From positions 806,001 to 870,000 of the forward strand of contig MJGA01000012.1 in NCBI GenBank assembly GCA_001910725.1: DNA of 64,000 nt, read 5' to 3'. The notes beneath the pieces are model-generated. The model was given only the letters and a program-made list of their open reading frames with translations. It was not told the origin of the DNA and made no database searches. How positions within the stretch are numbered: the stretch's first letter is position 1; each line of letters begins with the position of its first letter. Below are positions 12,942 to 23,997 of the stretch, one piece after another. The translations under genes were made by a program, and so were the position numbers. Origin of the DNA: Phanerodontia chrysosporium (lineage: Eukaryota > Basidiomycota > Agaricomycetes > Polyporales > Phanerochaetaceae).

Positions 12942-13478
12942 CAAGGTCGAGCAACCATGGGCAACGGCGAGGAAATCGCCTACGTGAGAAGCTCAGACTT
13001 GTTAGTTCACCGGTGAACATGCACACCAACACGTACTCGTACACATCGGAGCTTTGGGGATACCGGCCAAGGTGAATTCGTGTCGACGATGTCGATACGG
13101 CACGACCGCCGCCCCACAGAATGCAGGAAATAGCGGGTTTTTGAGACACGAGGCACTGCCATGGGGGAGCGGTATCCACGTTCCGTATCAACGAGGGCTC
13201 AGAGCTGTTGTCTGACTGATGCTGGTGGACGGCGGGGCCTGCAAACGGCATAGCATCGACATGAGCGCAATCGTGCAATATTTCGAGTAAAAAACGTACG
13301 ATTTTGCTGGCCCCAACCTAGGCAGGGCTTGCTGAGTGCGACCTGCAGCCTTGAAGACACGAAGAACGTCGAGTCTTGTTGTCGACGAGGGACGACGAGG
13401 CGAGCAAGGTGAGCAATGAGAGTCAACACGCAGTTGGGCGCTTCTGCGCAATGCTCACCGTAAGCCTGCGCAGACGCC

Positions 13479-14538
13479 ATGCCGCGACATCTCTCTCTCC
13501 AGACGCGACAAAGCATCGTCACCTGGCACGAAGTTCACAACTACTCGGCGACTGAGATTGCTCGTCTCGCGGAATGCTCAAAGCGCGCCGTCTGGGATGT
13601 TCTCGCACTCTACCGGAAGCATGGCACTGTCTCCAACCCTCTCGCCCGGCCGCGCGGACGCCCCCGCCTTCTCAAGGCCGATGACTTGGCGTATATCTCT
13701 AACCTCATACAGCATCAACCGACGCTTTACCTAGACGAGGTGCAAGAGCGCGTTTTGCGCCACCGTAGCATCAACGTGTCGATTGCCACACTCTCTCGGG
13801 CTCTGCGGCGGCTTGCTCTGTCCCATAAGTCTCTCACCCGCGAGGCGTTGGAACGGAATGAGCTGCTGCGTGCGACTTGGCAGGCAGCGCATGCGTCCAT
13901 TCCAAAGGAATATCAGGTCTGGGTCGACGAGGCAAGTGTCGATAACATCACCAACCAGCGCACCGCTGGCTGGAGCTTCCTCGGTCGTGCATGCGTCAGC
14001 CGTGCACTCTTCCTCCGTGGTCAGCGGTACTCCATTCTCCCGGCACTCACCGTAGACGGCATCATAGCCTTGGATATCATAGAGGGTGCTGTGAACAAAG
14101 AGAAGTTCATAGCTTTTGTTAAGGAGCAGCTGGTGCGTCCCTATTAAGTGTGCAATAGTCAGCTCTGACTGCGTTCATAGGCCCCTATACTCAACCCGTA
14201 CCCTGGTCGCAATAGCGTGGTGGTCTTGGATAACTGTGCCATACACCATGACGAGGATGTTCGCAGAATTATCGTGGATGACTGTGGTGTGTATCAGGGT
14301 TGTATATATCAGGGCTTTCCACTCACTACATTCAGGTGCGAAGTTGGTCTATCTGCCCCCGTACTCTCCAGACTTCAACCCCATCGAGCAAGCCTTTCAT
14401 AGCATCAAGGCATGGCTTCGCCGCCACGAAAACGAAGCCGTCGACGCTGATATCCGCCCATGGCTCATTCACCAAGCCGCAAACAGTATTACCCCTGACC
14501 TTGCGCTTGCATTCATTGAACACTGTGGCTATGAGTGA
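13479..14538 (+). CDS. Tc1/mariner-superfamily DDE transposase
   Basis: Catalyses cut-and-paste movement of the surrounding element by binding its terminal repeats and integrating at TA. Three exons join cleanly: 13479-14132, 14181-14286 and 14336-14538, giving 320 residues. The N-terminus is helix-turn-helix (YSATEIARLAECSKRAVWDVL), followed by a GRPR-type linker (RPRGRPRLLK) and a second helical DNA-binding unit. Catalytic residues are the Asp of WVDEAS, the Asp of VVLDNCAIHH and the Glu of FNPIEQAFHSIK, with 35 residues between the last two by my count. No stop or frameshift is present and all three acidic residues are kept, so the enzyme looks active. The nearest described groups are fungal Tc1-like DD34-37E elements; the precise clade needs a tree. 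Confidence 0.9.
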
Positions 14539-14690
14539 TAACAACTGTAATTCCCTATCTAAATGCATGGTACTTTCGGCAGTCGACGTACGGCAGCCTG
14601 CATTACTCTGCCTTCGCGCACGGCGCGCGCACACTCCGCAAGAGGCGTGTGACCTTCTGTGACCATTGGTGACCAGGTACTACCAAAGAA

Positions 14691-14758
14691 GGTAATATTT
14701 GCGTAGAACAAACATCGCACGGAAATCAGCAGAGTGCGGGTTTTTATGCAAGGCACTG
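14691..14758 (-). repeat. Right terminal inverted repeat of the Tc1/mariner element
   Basis: Mirror copy of 10520-10587, ending directly at the TA at 14759-14760. The high identity between the two repeats is what one expects of a recently active copy. Confidence 0.92.
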
Positions 14759-14760
14759 TA

Positions 14761-15792
14761 AAGGCTAACAGACTCTGGTGTCAGCTGCGACGCTGCGTGC
14801 TGGTTGGGTGTGTGCGATGACCCACCTGCAACGTCTGTCGACACGCGGCGAGCATACAGGGTGGCGCCACCAGGCACGGGGCGCGCTCTGCGGGGAAACA
14901 AGATCAGGCCGTGATGCGGGGTGCAGTGCTACGACGGCAGCGAACGAGGTTCCGGATGGTGTGTCCCGCTCTGTACGTTGGAGAACGGGTCCCTGACGGT
15001 GTTGCCTGTTCAAGTACTCCTTTCTGAATCGGGTGAAACGAAGAGTTAAATCGAGAGATAAATGGAAGGACATGAAGCGGATATTGCACGTAGTTGGTAC
15101 AGCGAATGAGATGGACCTTGTCTGCTCTGGAGGGCAATTACGTGACAAACGCACTATACCCAGTCGAGCAACGGAACGGGAGTTTCCACATGATTCGAGC
15201 ACAGGCGAAAAACATCGAAGAAAACAAATAGCAGTACGTCCGTTGCGCTTTGCATATCCCAAGCACAGCCTGACAGCCTGAAATATCCTGGAATATTTCA
15301 CACAGCTGAAATATAGCGTTGGACGGCCGAAGGATAATCATTGAAGCGCCGGCGACGGCGGGAAGATCTACCCGAAATGGCAAAACGGGCGGGCGCCGAT
15401 TGATAAGCGCGTGACTTTCCGAATCGGTGATCCGGACCGCGCGCATAGGCGCGCAACGTCGGTGTCGCTTGCGCCTGTCGCCCAGGCTCTCTTTCTCAAC
15501 GACCACCATCGTCAACACGACGAGCCTGGGCTGCGTCGCCAGCAACGTCCTCAACGCCCGTTGCGTCCCCCAGCAACCCTCACTCCTCACGCCCCCTGGT
15601 CGATCGACTGCAACAGGCGAAGCTCGGTCTCACCCGACTCTGCACGAGCCTGTACGACCTGCTGCAAGGCCCCTTCGCACGCAAGGTTTCGGTCATATCT
15701 CCAACCTCCACGACTTCTTGTTTTCATACGCTTTTTACGCCTCTTGTGCTCTCGATCGCTCTCTGCTTTCTTTTTCACTTCTCTCTTGTACC
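14761..15792. other. Intergenic: upstream region of the DUF1752/DUF3295 gene
   Basis: About 1 kb without a supported gene. Near 15275-15315 there is a cluster of near-palindromic GGAATATTTC / CTGAAATAT motifs whose role I cannot assign. A pyrimidine-rich stretch (about 15560-15790) directly precedes the ATG at 15793, typical of fungal promoters and 5' UTRs. Confidence 0.45.
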
Positions 15793-18391
15793 ATGATCGA
15801 TTTTCCTTCCCCCATCCTCTCGGTGTCGGCAGACGTCCTCAAGGAGCTGGATGGTGAAGATGCACTGTTTGGAATGTGGACAGGTGAGTATATGCTCGTC
15901 GACGAACAGTTCGATGAAGCTGATAGCAGTTTAGTCTTCACAAAATGCAAGGAGTCACTCAAGGACGGCCGCCGCCTCGAGAACATCTCATGGAGGCTCT
16001 GGCACCGCGAAATGTCGTGCTCTCAAGCCTCTGACACAAGCTCTTCCAGTTCGTCTTCTTCGTCGCTCGCGAATACACGCTGCGCGACGCCAATTACCCC
16101 CGTCTCAGAAGCGGGTCCCACGAATGGTGTGTCGCCATTTCTACACAATATCGCCTTCTTGCTAACATCCTCAGCGTTACCTGTTCCTCCAGGCAATGAC
16201 TCAAACGACTCGTTGAGGCCTTCCGCTGCCGGTCCCACTCGACACTCGTGGCACGGCGAAGATGTTCCCCATGCTGCTACACGCCGGCTTAGCACCGCGA
16301 GTATGCCTGTCCGGCCTCGTACACGCTCAAGTTCTGCGCAGCGCGTGGGGTCAATTATCGCTGACATCCTACCAAGCAAGGTCGTCGTGCCTGCCCGCAC
16401 GCACACGTACCCCCGTACGGGCACCAACGCGCGGAAGCAGCCGGTGCCTGGATCAGACGCAGACGCTGTGCGGCCGAATTCCTTCCAACCTGCCACCCCG
16501 CCGTTGACACTGGCACAGCCGAAACCTCAAGCTGCGCTGCCGACTGTCCAGCTTCCGGCGACGCCGCCCAACGTTGGCGCACCCCGCGTGGTAGTTGTCA
16601 ACCCTACCCCGCATCCCACTCCTCCGGCTACCCCTCACCCTTCTCACGCGGCCATGCCACCTGGTCCGGCACCCACGCATCTCGCCCCGCCACCTGTACG
16701 TCCCGCGCTGACCATTTACCAGCCTGCACCGCCTTCTGCGTCTACGGGGGCTGCCACCGCTCTACCGTCGAGAGCAGAACCTTCGGATGCAAATCCGGAG
16801 AAGACACCATCAACTGCGGTACCCCACGCTGCTACCGTGCAATCACGGAATGACGAGACATTGAAGCCGTCTGACAGGCGCTTCTTCCTGCAGTGCGCAG
16901 AATCACCTGACCAGGAATCCCCGAGCGTTCCGCAAAGGGAAGTGCTTCGCACAAACCTCCAGGCGCACCCGAGGCTAGCCCGAGCAACAGCGCAACGTCG
17001 AGTCATAGCAATGTCAAGTCTGACGCCCCGCCACCGAAGCGCGTTATGAGCAAGCCGAACGTACGTCGCGGCAAGGAGGTTACGCGCTTCGCGACAGTGC
17101 GCGCGGGTAAGGCAGCGGCTCATCGTCCTATCATTCAAAAGCGGACCACCGAGCCGAAGAAGACCACGTTCAACATCGGGTCTGTGTCATCTAACGGCAC
17201 AAGCAGGGACGGGAAGGGCTCGGAGACACGATCGCCTCAACCGCAGGAAAGCAACAAGGTCCCAACGAAGCCACGTCCCCCGAGTCCTGCCAAGCAGCAG
17301 CCAGCAGCAGCCGCTGGCCCCTCACGGAAGGGCCTCGTTATGAGCACATCGTCGGAGTACACCACGGATTCGGATGACGATTCGGAGTGGGCATCTGACA
17401 ACAGCACCAATAGCGCCGCTGAGCGGGAGAAGGAGCGGCAGCGTGAGGAGACACGTTTGCGCGAAGCGGCTGAGGAGGCTCAGCGTCAACGTGACCTCTT
17501 TGCGAAGGTGCCAAAGCGGTCCTACTCCAACCTCAACAGGACTAAGTCAGGCCTGCTGTCGCAACTTCTGAACCCCGACCCGACCATCTTTCCGCCGAAC
17601 CACCCTTATCGCACCAGCTACTCTTCGCAGGACATGACGCAGCTGGCCAAGCAAGGTGGCCGACTACCACAGACGAGTCACCTGACTAGCAGGAGCTCCG
17701 CGACTATTCCACTTACCGCGCAGGTTACGCCACTGGCCGCGCAGATCACACCGCTGACCGCACAGGTCTCCCCCACCAACGGCACAAATCAGCCCTACCG
17801 CCCAAGAGGGCGTCCAGAGGGCGCGGAACTGGAGTCCGATTCGGAGGACGACCAAGACAATGGCATCCAGGTCTCGCGGAGTCTTGCTCAACAGAAGCTT
17901 GCTGCACTAGCAGGCCCGTCCCGCCGCCGCACTGCTGACCAGCCGCCACAGCAGCGTCAGCAGGCCCCCAACCGCCTGCCGCGCCTCATGTGGCCTCACA
18001 AGCCCCAACGAACGGCTACTTTGACGCTGCGCCTGCTGTCACCACGGTCCCCATTCCGCTCGGCCATCCATACAACCTGCCCGCCCCGGCGCCGCCGATG
18101 ACACCTCGCACGACCCGGCGGCAGATGCTGTCGACTGAGCTCTCCGAGAGCCTCCGGCGGAACCTTCTTTGGGAGCGCCAGGTCAGCAAGCTCAACCTGA
18201 CGAGCGGTGCTCGGCGCGGCGGGCTGCTCGGCTCGCGCCTGCAGCCGATGACGGCGGTTACCCAGGACCAGCAAGGCGCGGGCGGCAGTGCCGGGCAGCG
18301 GACGCCGATGGACGAGCAAGAGCGGCGGAGGCTTGCGGCAAAAGCGCGGACACGGAGTTGGGCGGACGATTACCACTATGCAGGCTGGTGA
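15793..18391 (+). CDS. AreA_N (DUF1752) / DUF3295-type nitrogen-regulation-like protein
   Basis: Exon 1 (15793-15883) and exon 2 (from 15935) join to read LFGMWTVFTKCKESLKDGRR followed by LENISWRLWHRE. This is the hallmark of the N-terminal domain shared by fungal GATA nitrogen regulators of the AreA type. Downstream are long Pro/Ser-rich linkers, an FNIGS patch (about 17167), an acidic TDSDDDSEW segment, a charged coiled coil (AEREKERQREETRLREAAEE), then FAKVPKRSYSNLNRTKSGLL with QLLNPDPTIFPPNHPY, and finally LRRNLLWERQVSK and a DDYHYAGW terminus. These later blocks match DUF3295. No GATA zinc finger is present, so this is not AreA itself but the separate DUF1752-DUF3295 protein. Two single-base breaks (near 16919-16923 in CCCC and 17965-17969 in CCCCC) must be closed to join the blocks; both look like missing C calls. 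Confidence 0.75.
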
Positions 18392-20048
18392 GCAGTCTGG
18401 AAGTAATGGTATATTAACATATCGCACGTAACTGCGAACGATTTTCTTATTTTCTTGTTGGCTCTTTTTGTTGGGGTGTACGCTAGTTTCGGTGGCGCTG
18501 CAGGCGCACCAGTCTCTCGTTTATGGGTCTCATCGTTTCTTCTTCTGCTTCTTGCTTGCCTCATCGTATCCTACTCATCCATCGCTTCCTCATCCCTCCA
18601 TCCTCACCCTCCCATCCCTAACCAAACCCACTACCGGCTCCCTCCATGACGCTTCATTCCACACATTCCAGCACATCTGCATGCGGGTCGAGGGTGCCTC
18701 GTGCGCGACACTTGACCCGCCATCTGGCATCACCACACCCAGTAATCTTTGTAGCGTTTCTCTGTCCCTCTTTATGTTTCCTCTGCTGTCATCGTATCCG
18801 GGTGCGGGGGCACCGCGTGCGTCGCGGCTCGCGCTCGCTGCACGGCGGCGGGTGGGCCCTCGTATGTAGGCTACCCTAATGTGTACTTGTAGTCTGTTGC
18901 ATAGTGTAAATAGTGATATTTCTACGTTGTTGGCTGTGTGCGCGGGCTGCTTGGCGTGCACGAGGCCTGTCATGAACGTTCTCGACCTGCGTCTACGCGG
19001 CCGCCGCGGGTTGAAGGCTGCTTGTGATACTGTATGAGAGGCTGTCCTTGCCTTCGCCGCAGTTGGCTCTGTTAGAGTGTCCAGGGCAACCAGCGTCGTG
19101 TTTCTGAGCAGAACCACGATCGAACATGCGGTAGTGGAAGACCTGCAGGCACAGCCTGTAAGCTTCTGCGCTGCGCAGATTACATGCTGCGCACACAGGT
19201 ATTCGCGTTACAATAACAGCTAGGTGCGATAGGATTATATGTTCCTAGGCTCATTCAAGTTTCACCGTCTCTGGTGTTGGCCACAGAGCTCGGGGGCGGA
19301 TGGCGCTCCCGCCACACATCCAAATCAGGCACCATCCCGCCTCGGTGAGGGTCGGCAGGCCTGCCTTGTCCTCTACTCCCATCTCGCCCTCCAATATCCT
19401 CGTCTACCGTTTCTCCGGAGTGTTCTACATCGCCTGCGCAGGAATCTTCCATAATTTCGCGACTGCGGGCGATCCGGCATCCCGGCGGGGAACCAACCAA
19501 CTGCCTGTCTTGCATCGCTCTAAGCCAACGTCCGTTCTTCCCTCTCTGCGGTACACAGCCTGGCATCTCCACCGTCGTAAATGCACGCCCAGGGCCCAGA
19601 TAACGCGCTCGTCATGGCCCCTTTGCCCGGCGCGACACCTCGGATGATCTGCTGCGCAGCGAACAGGCCGATGTCATTCGTGTTCACTCTCCCGGCCCTT
19701 GTGCTGTTTCGTCCACATTCGGCGACACAACCTTGCGGATTTCCTCAGCGACACGCTGCGACCCGTGCAGATCTTTATTGTCGACACCGAAGACTCGCAG
19801 AATTCTGCGACCCTCCGCAGCCTCCGAGCGAAAATCGAGCGGTACCGAGCGGCTGTGCGAAGCGTTGCCTCCTGAGCCGCCCCCGCATCTCTCAGCATAC
19901 CGGCACATTCAATCTTCCTACTCATTGACCGCACCAGAGCAGCTGTCTGGACCGCCAAGAGCAGGCCTCCTCATAAGCCACGCATTCACAAGCTTGGTCC
20001 CCGGTACATACGTGACAGACTCGCTTTTCCACGCTCCGGGCCCCGACA
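18392..20048. other. Intergenic: 3' region of the DUF3295 gene and promoter of paralog C
   Basis: About 1.66 kb. Open frames are short and without motifs. The left part probably includes the 3' UTR of the upstream gene and the right part the promoter of C. I find no tRNA or transposon ends. Confidence 0.45.
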
Positions 20049-23000
20049 ATGTCATCGGACGAAGACAGTCATCATGAAAACGACGATAGCCTGCCGCAGG
20101 GATCCAAGAAGCGAAGAGTGCAGAGAGCTTGTGACATATGCCGGAGAAAGAAAGGTGAGAGCTCGCCCTAGTCCGTGGCTGCGTCTCATGCTTACTGAGT
20201 GACTAGTTCGATGTGGGTACCTGAAGTCCAGATCCCGCGTTCCTGAGTCAAATTGACCGTGGATCATCGCAGGCGATGGAGGTCAAATGCCAAATAATCG
20301 GTGTACCAACTGTATCACCTACAACCAAGAGTGCACATATGTCGAGGCAGCCAAGGTGCGTTTCAGAAGTAACGCCTTCATTAACTTCATACTCATGCCA
20401 GATACAGAAACGAGGGCCCCGAAAGGGTATGTCATGCCTTGAAGATGGGATTAGCAGGTGTTCTGATACTGTTGGACAGCTATGTCGAAGGACTGGAGAC
20501 GAGAGTGGTGAAGATGGAGAAGCTGCTACTCAAGGTAAAGCTTCCGGACCGAAACACGTACTCCGTCCCTAACTTCGCATGCAGCTCTGCCCTGATGGCG
20601 ACATCCTGGAACAGCTTGGTGGCGCATTTGACAAGGAGGCTTGGCTTGCCAAGGGCGGTCCTGTGAAAACGACCTCGGGCGCGGGCCCATCAATTGCCCG
20701 AAGCCAGAGTCGCGGTCGGGGCGTACAGCCCAAGCTGCCGCCGGTCGATGCGGACGACCTCGACCCCAGTGACGACGAGCTAACCAAGACGAATACGCTT
20801 GAGACCCGCATGAAGGAGGTATCCATCGACCCGATGCATCCGCGCTTCTTTGGAAAGTCGAGCAGCGTGATGTTCTTGCAGACCGCCATGGCCTTGAAGC
20901 AGACATACTCTGGCAAGCAGCCTCCTCTTACGGCTGATGGCCGCAGGCGGATAGCACCGTGCAAGCGTCCGGAGTACTGGCGCGCGCACTCAGTGAGTCC
21001 CGCCGCCTGCTGCTCCATTATCTGCTAATGCCCGTATAAGTGGGTCATGGAGTCCCTCGAGAACCCGAAGCCGCATACGAATTTTCCGCCCGAAGACCTC
21101 ATGTCCCATCTTATCGACTGCTACTTTGCCCGCATGAACGTTCAGATTCCTCTGCTGCATAGGCCGACGTTCGAGAAGGGCATCGAGGACGGCCTGCACA
21201 AGCGGGACGAGGGCTTCGGCTCGACGGTGCTTCTCGTGTGCGCTCTCGGTGCTCGCTGGACAGAAGACCCCCGCGTGATCCTGCCCGGTACCAATAGCGG
21301 GCACTCGGCCGGTTGGGAGTGGTTCCGCCAGGTACAATGGGTTCGCAGATCGCTCCTCTCCCCGCCGCGACTCTATGACCTCCAGATATGTTGCGTACGT
21401 GCTTCTGCCGTTCTGAGCTGGCTATATGCTAACCAACAGCAGCTAACGGCAATGTTCCTTCACGGCTCCTCCACTCCGCAGTCGTCGTGGACGGTCATTG
21501 GCACTGGTATCCGGCTCGCGCAGGATGTCGGCGCGCACCGACGCAAGGTGTATAATCACAATAAGCGTACGGTCGAAGATGAACTATGGAAGCGGGCGTT
21601 CTGGGTGCTTGTCTGCCTAGATCGCTTTATCAGCTCCGCACTTGGCCGTCCCTGTGCCATTCATGACGAAGAGTAAGTATGTGCTCGAAGGTGTCCCTAG
21701 CATTGATGCTGACCGCTATGTAGCTTCGATCTGGAGATGCCAATCGAGTGTGATGACGAGTACTGGACCCATCCTGATCCCGAGCAGGCATTCAAACAGC
21801 CTCCTGGTAAACCATCGAAGGCGACGTACTTCAACTGTCTGCTGCGTCTGAATCAGATCCTTGCGTTTGCCCTGCGCACGATAGTGAGTATGTCGATCTT
21901 TGACCCTTGCACACCGCTAACATGCAAGCAGTATTCAATCAACAAGTCGAAAGTCATGCTCGGCTTTGTTGGTCCTCAGTGGGAGCAGCACATCGTCGCG
22001 GAGCTCGACTCCGCTCTGAATAAGTGGATCGACTCGGTCCCAGACCATCTGCGCTGGGACCCGAACCGAGAAGATATCACCTTCTTCACTCAGTCCGCCG
22101 CGCTGTATGCGACGTACTACCACCTGCAGATCATTGTTCACCGGCCGTTCATCCCATCACCGCGGAAGCCGTCTTCACTCTCGTTTCCGTCGCTCGCAAT
22201 CTGCACGAATGCGGCCCGTTCGTGCATCCATGTGCTGGACGTGCAGTTCAAGCGCATGGGGTACCCCTCGGTGAACAGCATGATGGCCCTGTTCTCGGCT
22301 GCGATTGTGCTTCTACTGAGTATCTGGGGCGGGAAGAAGGCTGGCCTCGCGGTCGACCCTGAGAAAGGCATGGAGGACGTACACAAGGCCATGCGGATGC
22401 TCAGGGCTCTCGAGACAAGGTGGCATACGGCTGGGCGTATCTGGTACGTGCACTGTAATTATGTGGGAACTGGCCCTAATATCGAATCCCAGGGACATCT
22501 TGTACGAACTGGCTAGTGCCGGTGATTTACCGTTGCCGCGACCCAGTCCTCCGGCGACCAACAAACGCGACCGTGACTCTGAGAGCATGCCGGAGACCCC
22601 AGAAAGCGGCAGCTCGCCTTCTGCTGCCAGCACAGACGAGCCGCGCCACATCGCAGGCTCGAAACGCGTCTCTGCTGTCACTCGTCCGCTAGACCGTCAG
22701 CGGTCGACGCTACAGCAACCGCCACAGGCCCCGTCGCCGTTCGCTGCGACATCGATGAACGAGACGAATGGTACTCAGCATGTTCCCGTCAACTCTGTCG
22801 ATATGGACATTGCAAATGGCAGCCTCGGGCAGGTGACCGGAGCGGCCGCGTCAGGCTTCGCGCCTGCGCTAGGGGGCTGGTACGGCTACGAGACCGCAGA
22901 CGCGCGCCCGGCGAACATGTTTGGGAACACAAACGGTGCCCCAGCACAGCAGATGCCCGCGGCAGCTCCCGCAAACGCGCCATTCGAGCTCGGCAGATGT

Positions 23001-23417
23001 TCTCTACCCAAAGCATGATGTACGACCAGGTGCTGTCGAACCTGTCCGCTTCGCTCGGCGAGACGCCGCCCGGCGCGGGCCAGGTACCGTCGCAGGCCCC
23101 ATTGCCGTACGCGCAGCCGCCCCAGCCGCAGACCCCGACGGAGCAGCAGCAGCGCGCGTCGCCAATGACGCCGGACAACTTTACGGACCTGCTGGCGTCG
23201 TTTGGCGAGAACTACGGCGCGATCTTCCCAGACTTTAACGACGGCACGCTGAACTTTTCGACGTGGTCAAACATCCCGCAGGGTTTTGCGTGAGTGTTGC
23301 TTCTGATGGTGTGTTTGACCCCCTGGCTGATGGGTGCACCACGGCAGCCCGGACGACTGGAGCTCATATCTCGCTGCATTCGGCGGTGCACCTCCTCAGC
23401 AACAAAGTCAAATGTAG
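20049..23417 (+). CDS. Zn2Cys6 / Fungal_trans transcription factor, paralog C
   Basis: Complete regulator with the longest and most divergent sequence of the array, possibly close to the ancestral copy (inference). The ATG at 20049 opens MSSDEDSHHENDDSL; the zinc cluster starts RACDICRRKK. A 6-base microexon (20207-20212) and the exon GDGGQMPNNRCTNCITYNQEC complete it. Unlike most of its paralogs it has the KKRGPRK linker before the helix SYVEGLETRVVKMEKLLLK, as in ascomycete XlnR. The middle holds FFGKSSSVMFLQTAMALKQ and the Fungal_trans domain (IPLLHRPTF, GTGIRLAQDVGAHRR, ECDDEYW, VHRPFIPSPRKPS). The C-terminus is Gln/Pro-rich with FTDLLASFGENYGAIFPDF. The final intron (GTGAGT at about 23291) joins to PDDWSSYLAAFGGAPPQQQ and a stop at 23415-23417. 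Without splicing a TGA follows at once. A one-base break near 22993-22995 separates two C-terminal frames. Confidence 0.88.
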
Positions 23418-23997
23418 AAAATGCTATACCCCTGTTACACAAGCTCACTTCGTTGTAAGAGAAGCTTTGGCCCTTCTTACTCTCGCGTCGATCGTTCTCT
23501 ATCTGCTATTGGCTAGCATTGACTATACATGTGCCCTTGAGGCGTAATAAATGACCCCGCGAAATCTTTCAGCGAATCATAAAGGCGGATAGGTGCTCCA
23601 GCTCGCTCACCCTTTAGCTGCTTTCAGCTGGTGGCGATGGCGAACGTCTAGCGCGTTTTTAGGCTTTGCTACCCTGAATAATTTAGCAGAGGCAGTGTAT
23701 TGAATCCTGCGCAGTATGTTCTACGGTCGGAATTCTATACTCGTACTGCGGGCGTTGGATGGCCTGCGACTCGGTCGCACCGCTTGATCATCCGGCGAGC
23801 AGTTGGCGCTTGCTGCAGATGCGCTCATCTCACTGCGAGCATATGCACCTCTTTCCATGTCCCCACCTCTTCCGCCTTTTGTCCTGACTCTTGCGCTCGG
23901 TGCCGCCGTCACCTGACTCCGCCAACTTACAGGGCAGACCCTTCTCTGGATATTTCTTGGCATCACTCCTGTGGCGTCCTGGTCAAGCTACTGAGCC

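Larger units (their letters stand above)
10520..14758. mobile_element. Complete 4.24-kb Tc1/mariner-type DNA transposon with two genes
   Basis: The element is bounded by inverted repeats of about 68 bases that begin CAGTGCCTTGCATAAAAACC at both ends, with about six mismatches, and is flanked by a TA dinucleotide on each side (10518-10519 and 14759-14760). CAGT-type termini and TA duplication are typical of Tc1/mariner elements. It carries a plus-strand transposase (13479-14538) with the DDE triad and a longer minus-strand gene (10725-12851) of unknown function. Near-identical ends, intact frames and clean target duplication suggest recent movement. At 4.24 kb it is well over the 1.3-2.5 kb of ordinary Tc1/mariner elements because of the second gene. 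Confidence 0.92.
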
